DNA of 12,891 nt from DASZZY01 sp036260395 (GTDB lineage: Bacteria > Actinomycetota > UBA4738 > CALAEC01): the NCBI GenBank assembly GCA_036260395.1, contig DASZZY010000180.1, positions 1-12,891 of the forward strand, given 5' to 3'. Below the pieces are notes generated by a model, which was not told where the DNA came from, did not search any database, and worked only from the letters and a program-made list of their open reading frames with translations. The position numbers were made by a program, and so were the translations under genes. Each line of letters opens with the position of its first letter. The stretch's first letter is position 1. Shown here one piece after another: positions 5,229-12,737 of the stretch.

Positions 5229-7916
5229 ATGCCCGACGAAGCCACCCCACGAGTTGCGCCGGCCGAGCCTGGTCCGGAACCCGTCGACCGGCCTGAGGAC
5301 CGGCCGGAGGACCGGCCTGAGGACCCCGCGCCCAAGGCCACCGGCTTCTTGGCCAGGTGGGAGGATCTCCCGCCGGTTAAGCCGCAGGAGCTGGGGTCCC
5401 GCGTATGGGCGGAGGAGTTCGCCTTGACGGAGCCGCAGGGCCAGGTCACCGGGCGTGAGGCGGCGCCGCCGCCCAGGGCGCGGGGCGGCGCGAGCCGCGG
5501 GGCGAGGACGTCCGCCGCCCATGCTCCGCGCCTCTATGGCGGGCCGCCCGACCTCGACCTGTCCTGGGCCGCGATCCCGGAGCTGGAGGCCCGGATCACG
5601 GCTGCGGTCATCGAGCGCGTCGACGAGGCGACCGCGGCAGGAACGCGAGCCCTGGCGGAATCACTCGGGAGGGCGCTGACGCGCCTGGGGACCTCGGTGC
5701 AGCAGGGGGTGCAGCGGGCGTTCAGGCAGGACATCGCGCGGCTGGTGGAGGAACTGGATGCCGAGCGCGCCGAGATGGGGGAGCGCCTCGAAAAGCTGGA
5801 ATGGGCCCTGTCCGAGCTGGCGTCCGGCGATCGCACCCGGGACTTGGCCACGCGGGAGGAGCTCGAGCGGGCGGTCGCCACGTTCCACGAGCGAGCGGAA
5901 GAGATCCGCGGCCAGTCCACCGCGTCCCTCGAGGAGCTCCGCTCGCTGATGGCTTCGATGCCCAACCGCGATCAGCTCGAGGAGCGGTTGGGGGCCATGG
6001 ATTCGCGTCTGGCCGAGGTCGACCAGGCCCGCGGCATGGCGATCGAAGGTGGGCTCGACCGCCTGAGGGACGAGGTCGACCGCCAGCTCCGAGGCCTGGC
6101 CGAGGGCCTGGAGCAGACCATCTCCGGCAAGATCCCCAGCCTCGAGGGCATCGAGGCGAAGCTCGACGAGGTGGCCGAGCGGGTCCCCGGCGAGGCGCAA
6201 TCCTTCCACGACCGGATGGCCCGGCTCGAGGCCGGGATCGGGGAGCAGTTTGCTCGACTAGCGACCGAGATCGAGGAGGAGCGGGCCTCGCTGCCCGGGC
6301 GGATCCAAGAGATCGTCGCCGAAGTCGCGACGAGGGAGCAGCTTGAGATGGGACTCGCCCAGATGGAGTCCCGGCTGGCGGAGCGGAATCAGGCCCGGAT
6401 CGCGGCGATCGAGCGCGGCCTCGGTGCGGTCGCGGAGGAGCTCGACCGCCAGCTCCGCGTCCTCGTCGAGAGGATCGAGGAACGGGTCTCCGCGAAGATC
6501 CCGCGCCTCGAAGGGCTGGAGACCCGGCTCGATCAGCTGGCCGAGCAGCGGCGGGTCGACGGAGAGGCGCTTGCCCGCCTGGAGGCAGCCGTGACCGAGA
6601 GGATCGCTGGGCTGGCGAGCGGCGTGGAGCGGCTGGGCGTAGCGCTCCCGGCCCGGATGGAGGACATCGTCGAGGAACTCTCACGTCGCCTGGACGGGAT
6701 CTCCTCGCGAACGGAAGCGGCGATGGGGGCCATCCCGGATCAGGTTCGGGGCGTCGAAGCCGAGGTTCGCGGGGCGATCGACGGGGTTCACGGCGAGCTT
6801 CGCTCGGCGCTCTCGGCGCTCCAGGAGAAGGACACCGCCGTGGCGCGGGAAGCCGCGGACCGCCTCGCCGGATTGGACGCCCGGATCTCCGACGTCGCCG
6901 CGTCCGTCCGCACGGGGCTGGAGGAGGCGGGGCAAGCGCAGTCGGTGGTCGCCTCGGAGCTCGATCGCCGTATCCGCGAAGCGGGAGAGCGGCTGGGCGA
7001 GCTGGTGGAAACGGTGGCGTCCTCCGTGCCGGAACGACAGAGCACGGAGCGGGCGCTGGCGGACCTGGGCGCCCAGCTCGAGGAGCTCGCGGGCACGGTG
7101 GCGGGCCTGGGATCCCGCTCCGAGCTGGAAGCCGCCCTGCTCGAACGGATCCCCGACCGCGATCGGGTCGAGAACGGCCTCGCGAGGCTGGGGGCGATGA
7201 TGCGCCGTCTCGAGGAGTCGGCGGCCACCTCGGTCGCGGCGGTGACCGCCGTCGAGCGGTCGGTCGGCGAGCGACTCCAGAAGGTGCAGGCGGCATTGGC
7301 ACAGCGGGTCGGCGCCGTCAGCGACGAGGTCTCGAGAAGGATGTCCTCCGTCGAGGAACGGGCGAGCGCAGCGGTGGTGGCGTCGCTCGCGGGAGCGGAT
7401 CGCGCGATGACCGATCGAGTGGAGGCCTTGTTCCGGCCGGAGCTGGACCGAGCCCTTTCGGCGGCGGTGGAGGGGTTCCGCGGCGACCTGCGGGCGGCGA
7501 TGACCGGGCGTCCCGAGGCGCGCGACCTCCAGGATGCCATCCGGATGCAGAAGAAGTTCGAGCGCGCGGTGGCCGGCATGCGCGGGGAGCTGGATCGCCT
7601 ATCGAAGGTCGTTTCCACCTTCGGGAAGCCGCGGATGGCGCCTCGGCTGGCCCAGGAGATCCGGGCGCTCGAACGGCGGCTGGACAACGCGGAGAAGGGC
7701 CTCGGGAAGGACGTCGCGTCGCTGCTCGAGGCCCGCATCGGTCCTCTGGAGGACCGAGTTGAATCCCTCGTGCAGCGGCTCCGCGACGAAGTGCGGGCCA
7801 TCGACCTCGCGCCGATCACCGCGGCGGTCGCGGGGCTCGACCGGCGGGTGCGGGAAGCGACGGAGCGGGACGCTGAGGAGCAAGCGCGCCGGTCCCGGTT
7901 CCGCCGCCGCTCCTAG
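5229..7916 (+). CDS. Long coiled-coil protein with internal tandem duplication, function unknown
   Basis: An 895-residue protein without signal peptide or membrane helix, so probably cytoplasmic. Residues 1-105 are Pro/Ala/Arg-rich and likely disordered, with a DRPE x3 repeat (20-31) and a W-containing stretch (residues 40-60) that might be a docking motif. From about 115 to 880 it is almost continuous heptad-like helix rich in Glu, Arg, Leu and Ala, with few prolines. Residues 247-368 and 369-485 are clear tandem copies: both open R-D/E-QLE, then SRLAE, QAR, DRQLR, KIP-x-LEG and end in an IV-x-E segment. A basic RRSRFRRRS tail closes it. No Walker motifs or zinc hooks are seen, so it is not an SMC ATPase. 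A rod-like scaffold or cytoskeletal protein is the likeliest form, but this is inference. No ribosome-binding site precedes ATG 5229. Confidence 0.85.
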   Translation: MPDEATPRVAPAEPGPEPVDRPEDRPEDRPEDPAPKATGFLARWEDLPPVKPQELGSRVWAEEFALTEPQGQVTGREAAPPPRARGGASRGARTSAAHAPRLYGGPPDLDLSWAAIPELEARITAAVIERVDEATAAGTRALAESLGRALTRLGTSVQQGVQRAFRQDIARLVEELDAERAEMGERLEKLEWALSELASGDRTRDLATREELERAVATFHERAEEIRGQSTASLEELRSLMASMPNRDQLEERLGAMDSRLAEVDQARGMAIEGGLDRLRDEVDRQLRGLAEGLEQTISGKIPSLEGIEAKLDEVAERVPGEAQSFHDRMARLEAGIGEQFARLATEIEEERASLPGRIQEIVAEVATREQLEMGLAQMESRLAERNQARIAAIERGLGAVAEELDRQLRVLVERIEERVSAKIPRLEGLETRLDQLAEQRRVDGEALARLEAAVTERIAGLASGVERLGVALPARMEDIVEELSRRLDGISSRTEAAMGAIPDQVRGVEAEVRGAIDGVHGELRSALSALQEKDTAVAREAADRLAGLDARISDVAASVRTGLEEAGQAQSVVASELDRRIREAGERLGELVETVASSVPERQSTERALADLGAQLEELAGTVAGLGSRSELEAALLERIPDRDRVENGLARLGAMMRRLEESAATSVAAVTAVERSVGERLQKVQAALAQRVGAVSDEVSRRMSSVEERASAAVVASLAGADRAMTDRVEALFRPELDRALSAAVEGFRGDLRAAMTGRPEARDLQDAIRMQKKFERAVAGMRGELDRLSKVVSTFGKPRMAPRLAQEIRALERRLDNAEKGLGKDVASLLEARIGPLEDRVESLVQRLRDEVRAIDLAPITAAVAGLDRRVREATERDAEEQARRSRFRRRS
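5286..5324 (+). repeat. 12-bp tandem repeat (3.25 copies) encoding DRPE units
   Basis: GACCGGCCTGAG, GACCGGCCGGAG and GACCGGCCTGAG run head to tail, followed by GAC. They encode DRPE-DRPE-DRPE-D in the disordered N-terminus of the coiled-coil protein. Each unit contains CCGG-centred palindromes. Confidence 0.85.
5967..6683 (+). repeat. Internal tandem duplication within the coiled-coil gene (about 366-bp unit)
   Basis: Residues 247-368 (5967-6332) and 369-485 (6333-6683) align along their length, with shared landmarks SRLAE, QAR, DRQLR, KIP, LEG and RLEA. Nucleotide similarity is visible at blocks such as CTCGACCGCCAGCTCCG or close variants. Confidence 0.8.
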
Positions 7917-7920
7917 CGGC
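7906..7920 (+). terminator. Small hairpin across the coiled-coil gene stop codon
   Basis: GCCGCT-CCT-AGCGGC forms a 6-bp stem with a 3-nt loop including the TAG stop. It has no T-tract. It sits just before the trigger factor -10 box and may reduce read-through. Confidence 0.3.
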
Positions 7921-7942
7921 CGGACCCCCGGAGCCCCTCTCC

Positions 7943-7948
7943 TATAAT
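7943..7948 (+). promoter_or_regulatory. Consensus -10 box of the tig-clpP-clpX operon
   Basis: A perfect TATAAT stands out in GC-rich DNA, 22 nt before the trigger factor ATG. Transcription would begin near 7955 with a leader of about 16 nt. No good -35 is seen at 16-18 bp, so the promoter may use an activator or an atypical -35. Confidence 0.6.
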
Positions 7949-7970
7949 CGGCGGACCGCCCACCGACGCC

Positions 7971-9299
7971 ATGCAGACCAACCTCGAGAACGTCGACAAG
8001 CACCGCGTCCGCCTCTCGGTGGACGTCTCGGCGGCCGAGGCCCGCCCGATCCTCGACCTCGCGTACCGCCACCTCGCCGGATCGATCAACGTCCCCGGCT
8101 TCCGGAAGGGCAAGGCGCCCCGGAAGATCGTCGAGGCCCAGGTCGGCCGCGACACCATCCTCCGGGAGTTCCTCGAGCACGCCCTCCCGGAGTTCTACGC
8201 CCGGGCCCTCCGCGACCACGATCTGGCGCCGATCGACGACCCGGAGTTCGACGACCTCGACGTCGGGGACGTCGAGGGCAGCGGCCTCCGGTTCACGGCG
8301 ACGGTCGACGTCCGGCCCCGGCTGTCGTTCGAGGACGCCGACTACAAGGGCCTCACGATCACGCGACCGCCCGTCGAGGTCTCGGAGCGGGAGGTCGACG
8401 AGCAGCTGGACCGGCTCCGGGACCGGTTCGCCGAGCTCGAGGTCGTCGGGCGGCCGGCGGCCCGCGGCGACTTCGTCCTCGCGGACATCCGGGGCTACGT
8501 GCACGAGCAGGAGATCCCCGAGGCCTCGGGCCAGGACGTGATGTACGAGGTGGGCAGCGAGGCGCTGGTCCCCGAGCTCGACCGGGAGCTGGAGGGCAAG
8601 CGACGCGGCGACATCCTCAAGCTGAACGCCACCCTGCCGGAGCGGTTCGGGGACCGGGCCGGGCAGGAGCTGTCGTTCTCGGTGATCGTCAAAGACGTGA
8701 AGGCCAAGCGGCTTCCGCCGCTCGACGACGACTTCGCCAGGACCGCCTCGGAGTTCGACAGCCTCGAGGAGCTGCGGAACGACATCCGGGAGAAGGTGCG
8801 GACGCTGAAGGGCGTCCAGGCCGACGCGGCGGTGCGCGACCTGGCGCTCCAGGCCCTGATCGAGAAGGTGGACGTCGAGCTCCCCGAGCGCCTGCTGGAC
8901 CACGAGACCGAGCGGCGGGTGGAGAGCGCCAGGGCCCGGGCCGAGCAGCAGGGGACCACGCTGGAGGCGGTCCTCCGGCAGTCGGACGTCGACGAGCTCC
9001 GGTTCCGCTCGGACGCCAGGGCCCACGCCACGCGCGCCGTGAAGGCCGATCTGGCGCTCGAGGCCGTGGCCCGGGCGGAGCAGCTCGCGATCTCCGACCA
9101 GGAGCTGAACGGAGCGGTGGAGGCCATCGCCCGCGACGTCGGCCGGAGCGCCAAGGACGTGCGGCGGACGCTGGAGCGGTCCGGTCAGATCACGTCCCTG
9201 GCCGGTGATATCATCCGGGAGAAAGCCCTCGGCGTGGTCGTCGAGCACGCCGAGGTGGTCGACGAGGGAAACCCCACTCCGAGCGAAGGGACGGATTGA
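7971..9299 (+). CDS. tig: Trigger factor (ribosome-associated chaperone and prolyl isomerase)
   Basis: A 442-residue protein of normal family length. The N-terminal ribosome-binding domain carries the signature GFRKGKAP (43-50), which docks at the ribosomal exit tunnel next to protein L23. The middle part (about 145-240) fits the FKBP-like prolyl isomerase domain, and the helical C-terminal arms (about 245-430) form the substrate cradle. The sequence from MQTNLENVDKHRVRLSVDV matches the usual family start, so ATG 7971 is right although no ribosome-binding site is visible. It binds nascent chains as they leave the ribosome. It is first in an operon with clpP, whose ATG overlaps its TGA stop (TGATG), so translation is probably coupled. 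Confidence 0.97.
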   Translation: MQTNLENVDKHRVRLSVDVSAAEARPILDLAYRHLAGSINVPGFRKGKAPRKIVEAQVGRDTILREFLEHALPEFYARALRDHDLAPIDDPEFDDLDVGDVEGSGLRFTATVDVRPRLSFEDADYKGLTITRPPVEVSEREVDEQLDRLRDRFAELEVVGRPAARGDFVLADIRGYVHEQEIPEASGQDVMYEVGSEALVPELDRELEGKRRGDILKLNATLPERFGDRAGQELSFSVIVKDVKAKRLPPLDDDFARTASEFDSLEELRNDIREKVRTLKGVQADAAVRDLALQALIEKVDVELPERLLDHETERRVESARARAEQQGTTLEAVLRQSDVDELRFRSDARAHATRAVKADLALEAVARAEQLAISDQELNGAVEAIARDVGRSAKDVRRTLERSGQITSLAGDIIREKALGVVVEHAEVVDEGNPTPSEGTD

Positions 9300-9928
9300 T
9301 GGAGAACTACCTGGTTCCGATCGTGATCGAGCAGACGAACCGGGGTGAGCGGTCGTTCGACATCTACTCCCGCCTGCTCAAGGAGCGCATCGTCTTCCTC
9401 GGCACCCCCATCGACGACCAGGTGGCCAACCTCGTGATGGCCCAGCTGCTTCACCTGGAGTCCGAGGAGCCCGACAAGGACGTCAACATCTACATCAACT
9501 CCCCCGGCGGCGACATCACGTCGCTGTTCGCCATCTACGACACCATGCAGTACATCAAGCCCGACGTGTCCACGATCTGCATGGGCCAGGCCGCCTCGGC
9601 GGCCGCGGTGCTCCTCGCGGCGGGCACGAGGGGCAAGCGCTACGCGCTCCCGCATTCGCGCGTGCTCATCCACCAGCCGCACGGTCAGGCCGGCGGCCAG
9701 GCCGTCGACATCGAGATCCAGGCCAAGGAGATCCTGCGGTACCGCAGCCTGCTCGACCAGATCCTCGCCGAGCACACCGGCCAGCAGCTGGAGAAGGTGA
9801 AGAAGGACACCGACCGGGACTTCATCATGACGGCGGAGCAGTCGAAGGAGTACGGGATCATCGACGAGGTGATCTCGTCGCGGAAGCTCCAGACGCAGCT
9901 TGCCGCCGCGGGCGACGGCAGGGGATAA
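9299..9928 (+). CDS. clpP: ATP-dependent Clp protease proteolytic subunit ClpP
   Basis: A 209-residue serine peptidase. The catalytic triad is complete: S100 in MGQAASAAAVLL, H125 in RVLIHQPHGQ and D174 in TDRDF, at the same spacing as E. coli S97, H122 and D171. INSPGGDI (66-73) forms the substrate-binding strand region. ClpP assembles into two stacked heptamers and degrades proteins fed by an AAA+ unfoldase, here almost certainly the ClpX encoded next. I chose ATG 9299, which overlaps the tig stop and has GAAGGG 8 nt upstream; a TTG at 9296 would add one Met. Only a single clpP is present between tig and clpX, whereas many actinobacteria have two in tandem. Confidence 0.97.
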   Translation: MENYLVPIVIEQTNRGERSFDIYSRLLKERIVFLGTPIDDQVANLVMAQLLHLESEEPDKDVNIYINSPGGDITSLFAIYDTMQYIKPDVSTICMGQAASAAAVLLAAGTRGKRYALPHSRVLIHQPHGQAGGQAVDIEIQAKEILRYRSLLDQILAEHTGQQLEKVKKDTDRDFIMTAEQSKEYGIIDEVISSRKLQTQLAAAGDGRG

Positions 9929-9964
9929 GATACCGGCGTCGGGACCGAGCGAGCGGGGGGAGCC

Positions 9965-11236
9965 GTGGGGAAGTTCGGAGATTCGGACCTGCTGAAGTGC
10001 TCGTTCTGCGGGAAGAGCCAGAAGCAGGTCAAGAAGCTCATCGCCGGCCCCGGCGTGTACATCTGCGACGAGTGCATCGACCTCTGTAACGAGATCATCG
10101 AGGAGGAGCTGTCCGAGACCTCCGAGCTGAAGCTCGAGGAGCTCCCCAAGCCGCGGCAGATCTACGACTTCCTCAACGACTACGTCATCGGCCAGGAGCA
10201 GGCCAAGAAGGTCCTGTCGGTGGCGGTCTACAACCACTACAAGCGGATCCAGGTCGGGCCCACCGACGACGTCGAGCTCCAGAAGTCGAACATCCTCCTG
10301 CTGGGGCCGACCGGGTGCGGCAAGACGCTGCTGGCCCAGACGCTGGCCCGGATGCTCAACGTGCCGTTCGCCATCGCCGACGCCACGGCGCTGACCGAGG
10401 CGGGCTACGTCGGCGAGGACGTGGAGAACATCCTCCTCAAGCTCATCCAGGCCGCGGACTACGACGTCAAGCGGGCCGAGACCGGGATCATCTACATCGA
10501 CGAGGTCGACAAGATCGCCCGGAAGTCCGAGAACCCCTCGATCACCCGGGACGTCTCGGGCGAGGGCGTCCAGCAGGCGCTCCTCAAGATCCTGGAGGGC
10601 ACCACCGCCAGCGTCCCGCCCCAGGGCGGGCGCAAGCACCCCCACCAGGAGTTCATCCAGATCGACACCACCAACGTCCTGTTCATCTGCGGCGGGTCGT
10701 TCTCGGGGCTCGAGAAGATCATCGAGGGCCGGATCGGGCGGAAGGGCGTGGGGTTCGGGGCCGACGTGCGGCGGACCGAGGAGAAGGACCTCGGCGAGAT
10801 CCTCAGCCACGCGCTGCCCGAGGACCTCCTGAAGTACGGGTTGATCCCGGAGTTCGTCGGCCGCCTGCCGGTCATGACGTACGTCCACAACCTCGACCGC
10901 TCGGCGCTGATCGACATCCTGACGAAGCCCAAGAACGCCCTGATCAAGCAGTACAAGAAGTTCTTCGAGTTCGACGGCGTGGAGCTGGCGTTCAGCGACG
11001 ACGCGCTGGAGTCCATCGCGGACCAGTCCATGCTGCGGGGGACCGGCGCCCGCGGCCTGCGGGCCATCATGGAGGAGGTCCTCCTGGGCGTCATGTACGA
11101 CCTTCCGTCCCGCAAGGACGTCCATAAGTGCGTGGTCGACAAGAACGTGGTGCTCCAGGGCGTCAACCCCACCCTGGTCCCGAAGGGTGAGCAGGCCCGC
11201 CAGCCGACCCGGGCCCGCCGCGAGCGCTCCGCCTAG
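9965..11236 (+). CDS. clpX: ATP-dependent Clp protease ATP-binding subunit ClpX
   Basis: A 423-residue AAA+ unfoldase. The N-terminal zinc-binding domain has C12, C15, C34 and C37 (CSFC and CDEC), which dimerises and binds adaptors. Walker A is GPTGCGKT (114-121), Walker B is IIYIDEVDK (175-183), the pore loop is GYVG (147-150), and the GARGLR sensor-2 motif lies near the C-terminus. The loop that docks into ClpP reads VGF within GVGFGADVR instead of the classical IGF, a mild change. It unfolds tagged proteins and translocates them into ClpP. It starts at GTG 9965 with a G-rich ribosome-binding site (GGGGGGAG) just upstream and lies 36 bp after clpP, so it is co-transcribed. Confidence 0.97.
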   Translation: MGKFGDSDLLKCSFCGKSQKQVKKLIAGPGVYICDECIDLCNEIIEEELSETSELKLEELPKPRQIYDFLNDYVIGQEQAKKVLSVAVYNHYKRIQVGPTDDVELQKSNILLLGPTGCGKTLLAQTLARMLNVPFAIADATALTEAGYVGEDVENILLKLIQAADYDVKRAETGIIYIDEVDKIARKSENPSITRDVSGEGVQQALLKILEGTTASVPPQGGRKHPHQEFIQIDTTNVLFICGGSFSGLEKIIEGRIGRKGVGFGADVRRTEEKDLGEILSHALPEDLLKYGLIPEFVGRLPVMTYVHNLDRSALIDILTKPKNALIKQYKKFFEFDGVELAFSDDALESIADQSMLRGTGARGLRAIMEEVLLGVMYDLPSRKDVHKCVVDKNVVLQGVNPTLVPKGEQARQPTRARRERSA

Positions 11237-11669
11237 GTCCGCCCCCCGCGCCGCCTCCCGCGGCGAGGTCCTGTTCCTCGGTCTGGCCGCCGCTGCCAGC
11301 GTGGCCGGAACGGCGTTCTGGTACGCGGCCACCATCCGTGGTCAGGGCGACTCCCTCCTGACGGCGAGGCCGCTGTTCGTGGTGTCGTCGCTGACGGCCG
11401 TCGCGCTGATGGCGATTGCCGGCACGGTGGTCGAGCGGCCGCCCGCCACGGCGGCCCTGTGGGCCGCGACGGGAGCACTGATGATGCTGGGCTTGATCGG
11501 GCTGTTCTCGATCGGCCTCTTCCTGATGCTGGCTGGGGGATTGGCAGCCCTGGCGGCGGTCGGCTCAGGGCGTCGCACGGGGCTCCGCTGGGCGGCGTGC
11601 CTGGCGGCCGTGCTGCTCGGCGTGGCGGTGGCCGCCGGTTCCTTCCTGGCCATGGCGAGCGTCGACTAG
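11187..11669 (+). CDS. Small multi-TM protein between clpX and valS, function unknown
   Basis: A 160-residue protein starting at GTG 11187, which lies inside the clpX 3' end (50-nt overlap in another frame). No later in-frame ATG, GTG or TTG precedes the first membrane helix. Residues 1-27 are basic and rich in Pro, Ala, Arg and Ser, with no acidic residue before E27. Hydrophobic segments lie at about 28-49, 62-82, 87-106, 107-126 and 133-156, suggesting four or five membrane passes with short loops. I see no catalytic or binding motif. The overlap implies translational coupling to clpX, so its level may follow ClpX. The overlapping part has coding potential mainly in the clpX frame, so the exact start is uncertain. 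Confidence 0.7.
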   Translation: MSRPASRPGPAASAPPRSAPRAASRGEVLFLGLAAAASVAGTAFWYAATIRGQGDSLLTARPLFVVSSLTAVALMAIAGTVVERPPATAALWAATGALMMLGLIGLFSIGLFLMLAGGLAALAAVGSGRRTGLRWAACLAAVLLGVAVAAGSFLAMASVD

Positions 11670-11691
11670 CGTCGGCCGCCACGCCCCCCGC

Positions 11692-11697
11692 TACACT
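11692..11697 (+). promoter_or_regulatory. -10 box for a leaderless valS transcript
   Basis: TACACT (consensus TANNNT) ends 8 nt before the valS ATG at 11706. That spacing puts the transcript start at or within 2 nt of the start codon. No ribosome-binding site is visible, which fits leaderless translation, common in actinobacteria. Confidence 0.5.
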
Positions 11698-11705
11698 CGC
11701 TGTCC

Positions 11706-12737
11706 ATGGCCGAGCCGCGCACCGACCTCCCGAAGGCCTACGACCCCACCGGCGTCGAGGACCGCTGGTACGCCACGTGGACCGAGCGCGGGTACTTCCG
11801 GGGGAAGCCGTCGGGGCGGACGCCGTTCTGCATCGTGCTCCCGCCGCCGAACGTCACCGGGGCCCTCCACATCGGCCACGCCCTGGATCACACGCTCCAG
11901 GACGTCGTCACGCGCCGGAAGCGCATGCAGGGCTACGAGGCCCTGTGGCTGCCGGGGACCGACCATGCCGGGATCGCCACCCAGGTCGTGGTGGAGCGCC
12001 AGCTCCGCGAGCAGGGGATCGACCCCCGGGCCCTGGGACGCGAGCGCTTCCTCGAGCGGGTGTGGGCCTGGAAGGAGGAATCCGGCAACACGATCGTCGA
12101 GCAGATGAAGCGCCTGGGGAACTCCTGCGACTGGGACCGGCTGCGGTTCACGATGGACGAGGGGCTGTCCCGGGCCGTCCGCGTGGCGTTCGTCAGGATG
12201 TACGAGGACGGCCTGATCTACCGGGGCGAGCGGATCATCAACTGGTGCCCGACGGACCGCACCGCGCTGTCGGACTCCGAGGTGGAGCACCGCGACGTGG
12301 ACGGCGAGCTGGTCACGTTCCGGTACCCGCTCTCGGACGGCTCCGGCCACGTCGACGTGGCCACCACCAGGGTCGAGACGATGCTGGGGGATACCGGCGT
12401 GGCGGTCCAGCCCGACGACGAGCGCTACCGCGACCTGCTCGGCCGCACCGTCCGCCACCCGTTCACCGGCCAGGACCTGCCGATCGTGGAGGATGCCGTC
12501 GTGGATCCGGCGTTCGGGACCGGCGCCGTGAAGGTCACCCCGGCGCACGACCCCACGGACTTCGAGATCGCCGGCAGGCCGGTCCGCTCGGCGATGTCGA
12601 AGTCCGTGGGGTCGTGTGCCGGGGTGACCTTGACCGCGCCGGTCCCGAACGCCGGGTCCACGGCCGCGTCCGCCACGATCGGCAGGTCCTCGCCCGTGAA
12701 CGGGTGGCGAACGGTGCGGCCGAGCAGGTCGCGGTAG
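11706..12737 (+). CDS. valS: Valyl-tRNA synthetase, N-terminal part, broken after residue 289
   Basis: Residues 1-289 (11706-12572) are a good class I valyl-tRNA synthetase: PPPNVTGALHIGHAL with the HIGH ATP-binding motif (55-58), WLPGTDHAGIATQ (81-93), and the start of the editing domain with TTRVETMLGDTGVAV (220-234) and GTGAVKVTPAHDPTDF (271-286). The enzyme charges tRNA-Val and removes mischarged Thr. A full protein is about 850-900 residues; here the KMSKS catalytic half is missing. From 12573 the frame runs into inverted valS sequence and stops at 12737, so the last 54 residues are not real ValS. The break most likely reflects a chimeric junction and not a broken gene in the cell. Its -10 box and lack of a ribosome-binding site suggest a leaderless mRNA. 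Confidence 0.93.
   Translation: MAEPRTDLPKAYDPTGVEDRWYATWTERGYFRGKPSGRTPFCIVLPPPNVTGALHIGHALDHTLQDVVTRRKRMQGYEALWLPGTDHAGIATQVVVERQLREQGIDPRALGRERFLERVWAWKEESGNTIVEQMKRLGNSCDWDRLRFTMDEGLSRAVRVAFVRMYEDGLIYRGERIINWCPTDRTALSDSEVEHRDVDGELVTFRYPLSDGSGHVDVATTRVETMLGDTGVAVQPDDERYRDLLGRTVRHPFTGQDLPIVEDAVVDPAFGTGAVKVTPAHDPTDFEIAGRPVRSAMSKSVGSCAGVTLTAPVPNAGSTAASATIGRSSPVNGWRTVRPSRSR
12271..12572 (+). repeat. Left arm of a 302-bp imperfect inverted repeat (valS)
   Basis: This segment aligns without gaps to the reverse complement of 12590-12891, with 16 mismatches by my count (about 95% identity). The outer 97 bp are identical; all mismatches lie in the inner 205 bp. A 17-bp spacer (12573-12589) separates the arms. 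Confidence 0.95.

Noticed and set aside
5229..7916. Possible SMC or RecN-type ATPase because of the long coiled coil.
   Set aside because: No Walker A, Walker B, signature or hinge motif is present at either end or in the middle.
7599..9248. A 549-codon minus-strand open frame opposite tig and the coiled-coil gene end.
   Set aside because: Antisense shadow without family motifs; trigger factor on the plus strand is certain.
9185..11335. A 716-codon minus-strand open frame opposite clpP and clpX.
   Set aside because: It is the antisense of two unambiguous genes; its Leu/Val/Asp/Gly-rich sequence is the usual mirror of third-position GC bias.
12573..12737. An AMSKS stretch in the valS frame that looks like the class I synthetase KMSKS motif.
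   Set aside because: It is encoded by antisense of the inverted valS copy; it lies only about 20 residues after the editing-domain motif, far too early, and the surrounding sequence is not ValS.
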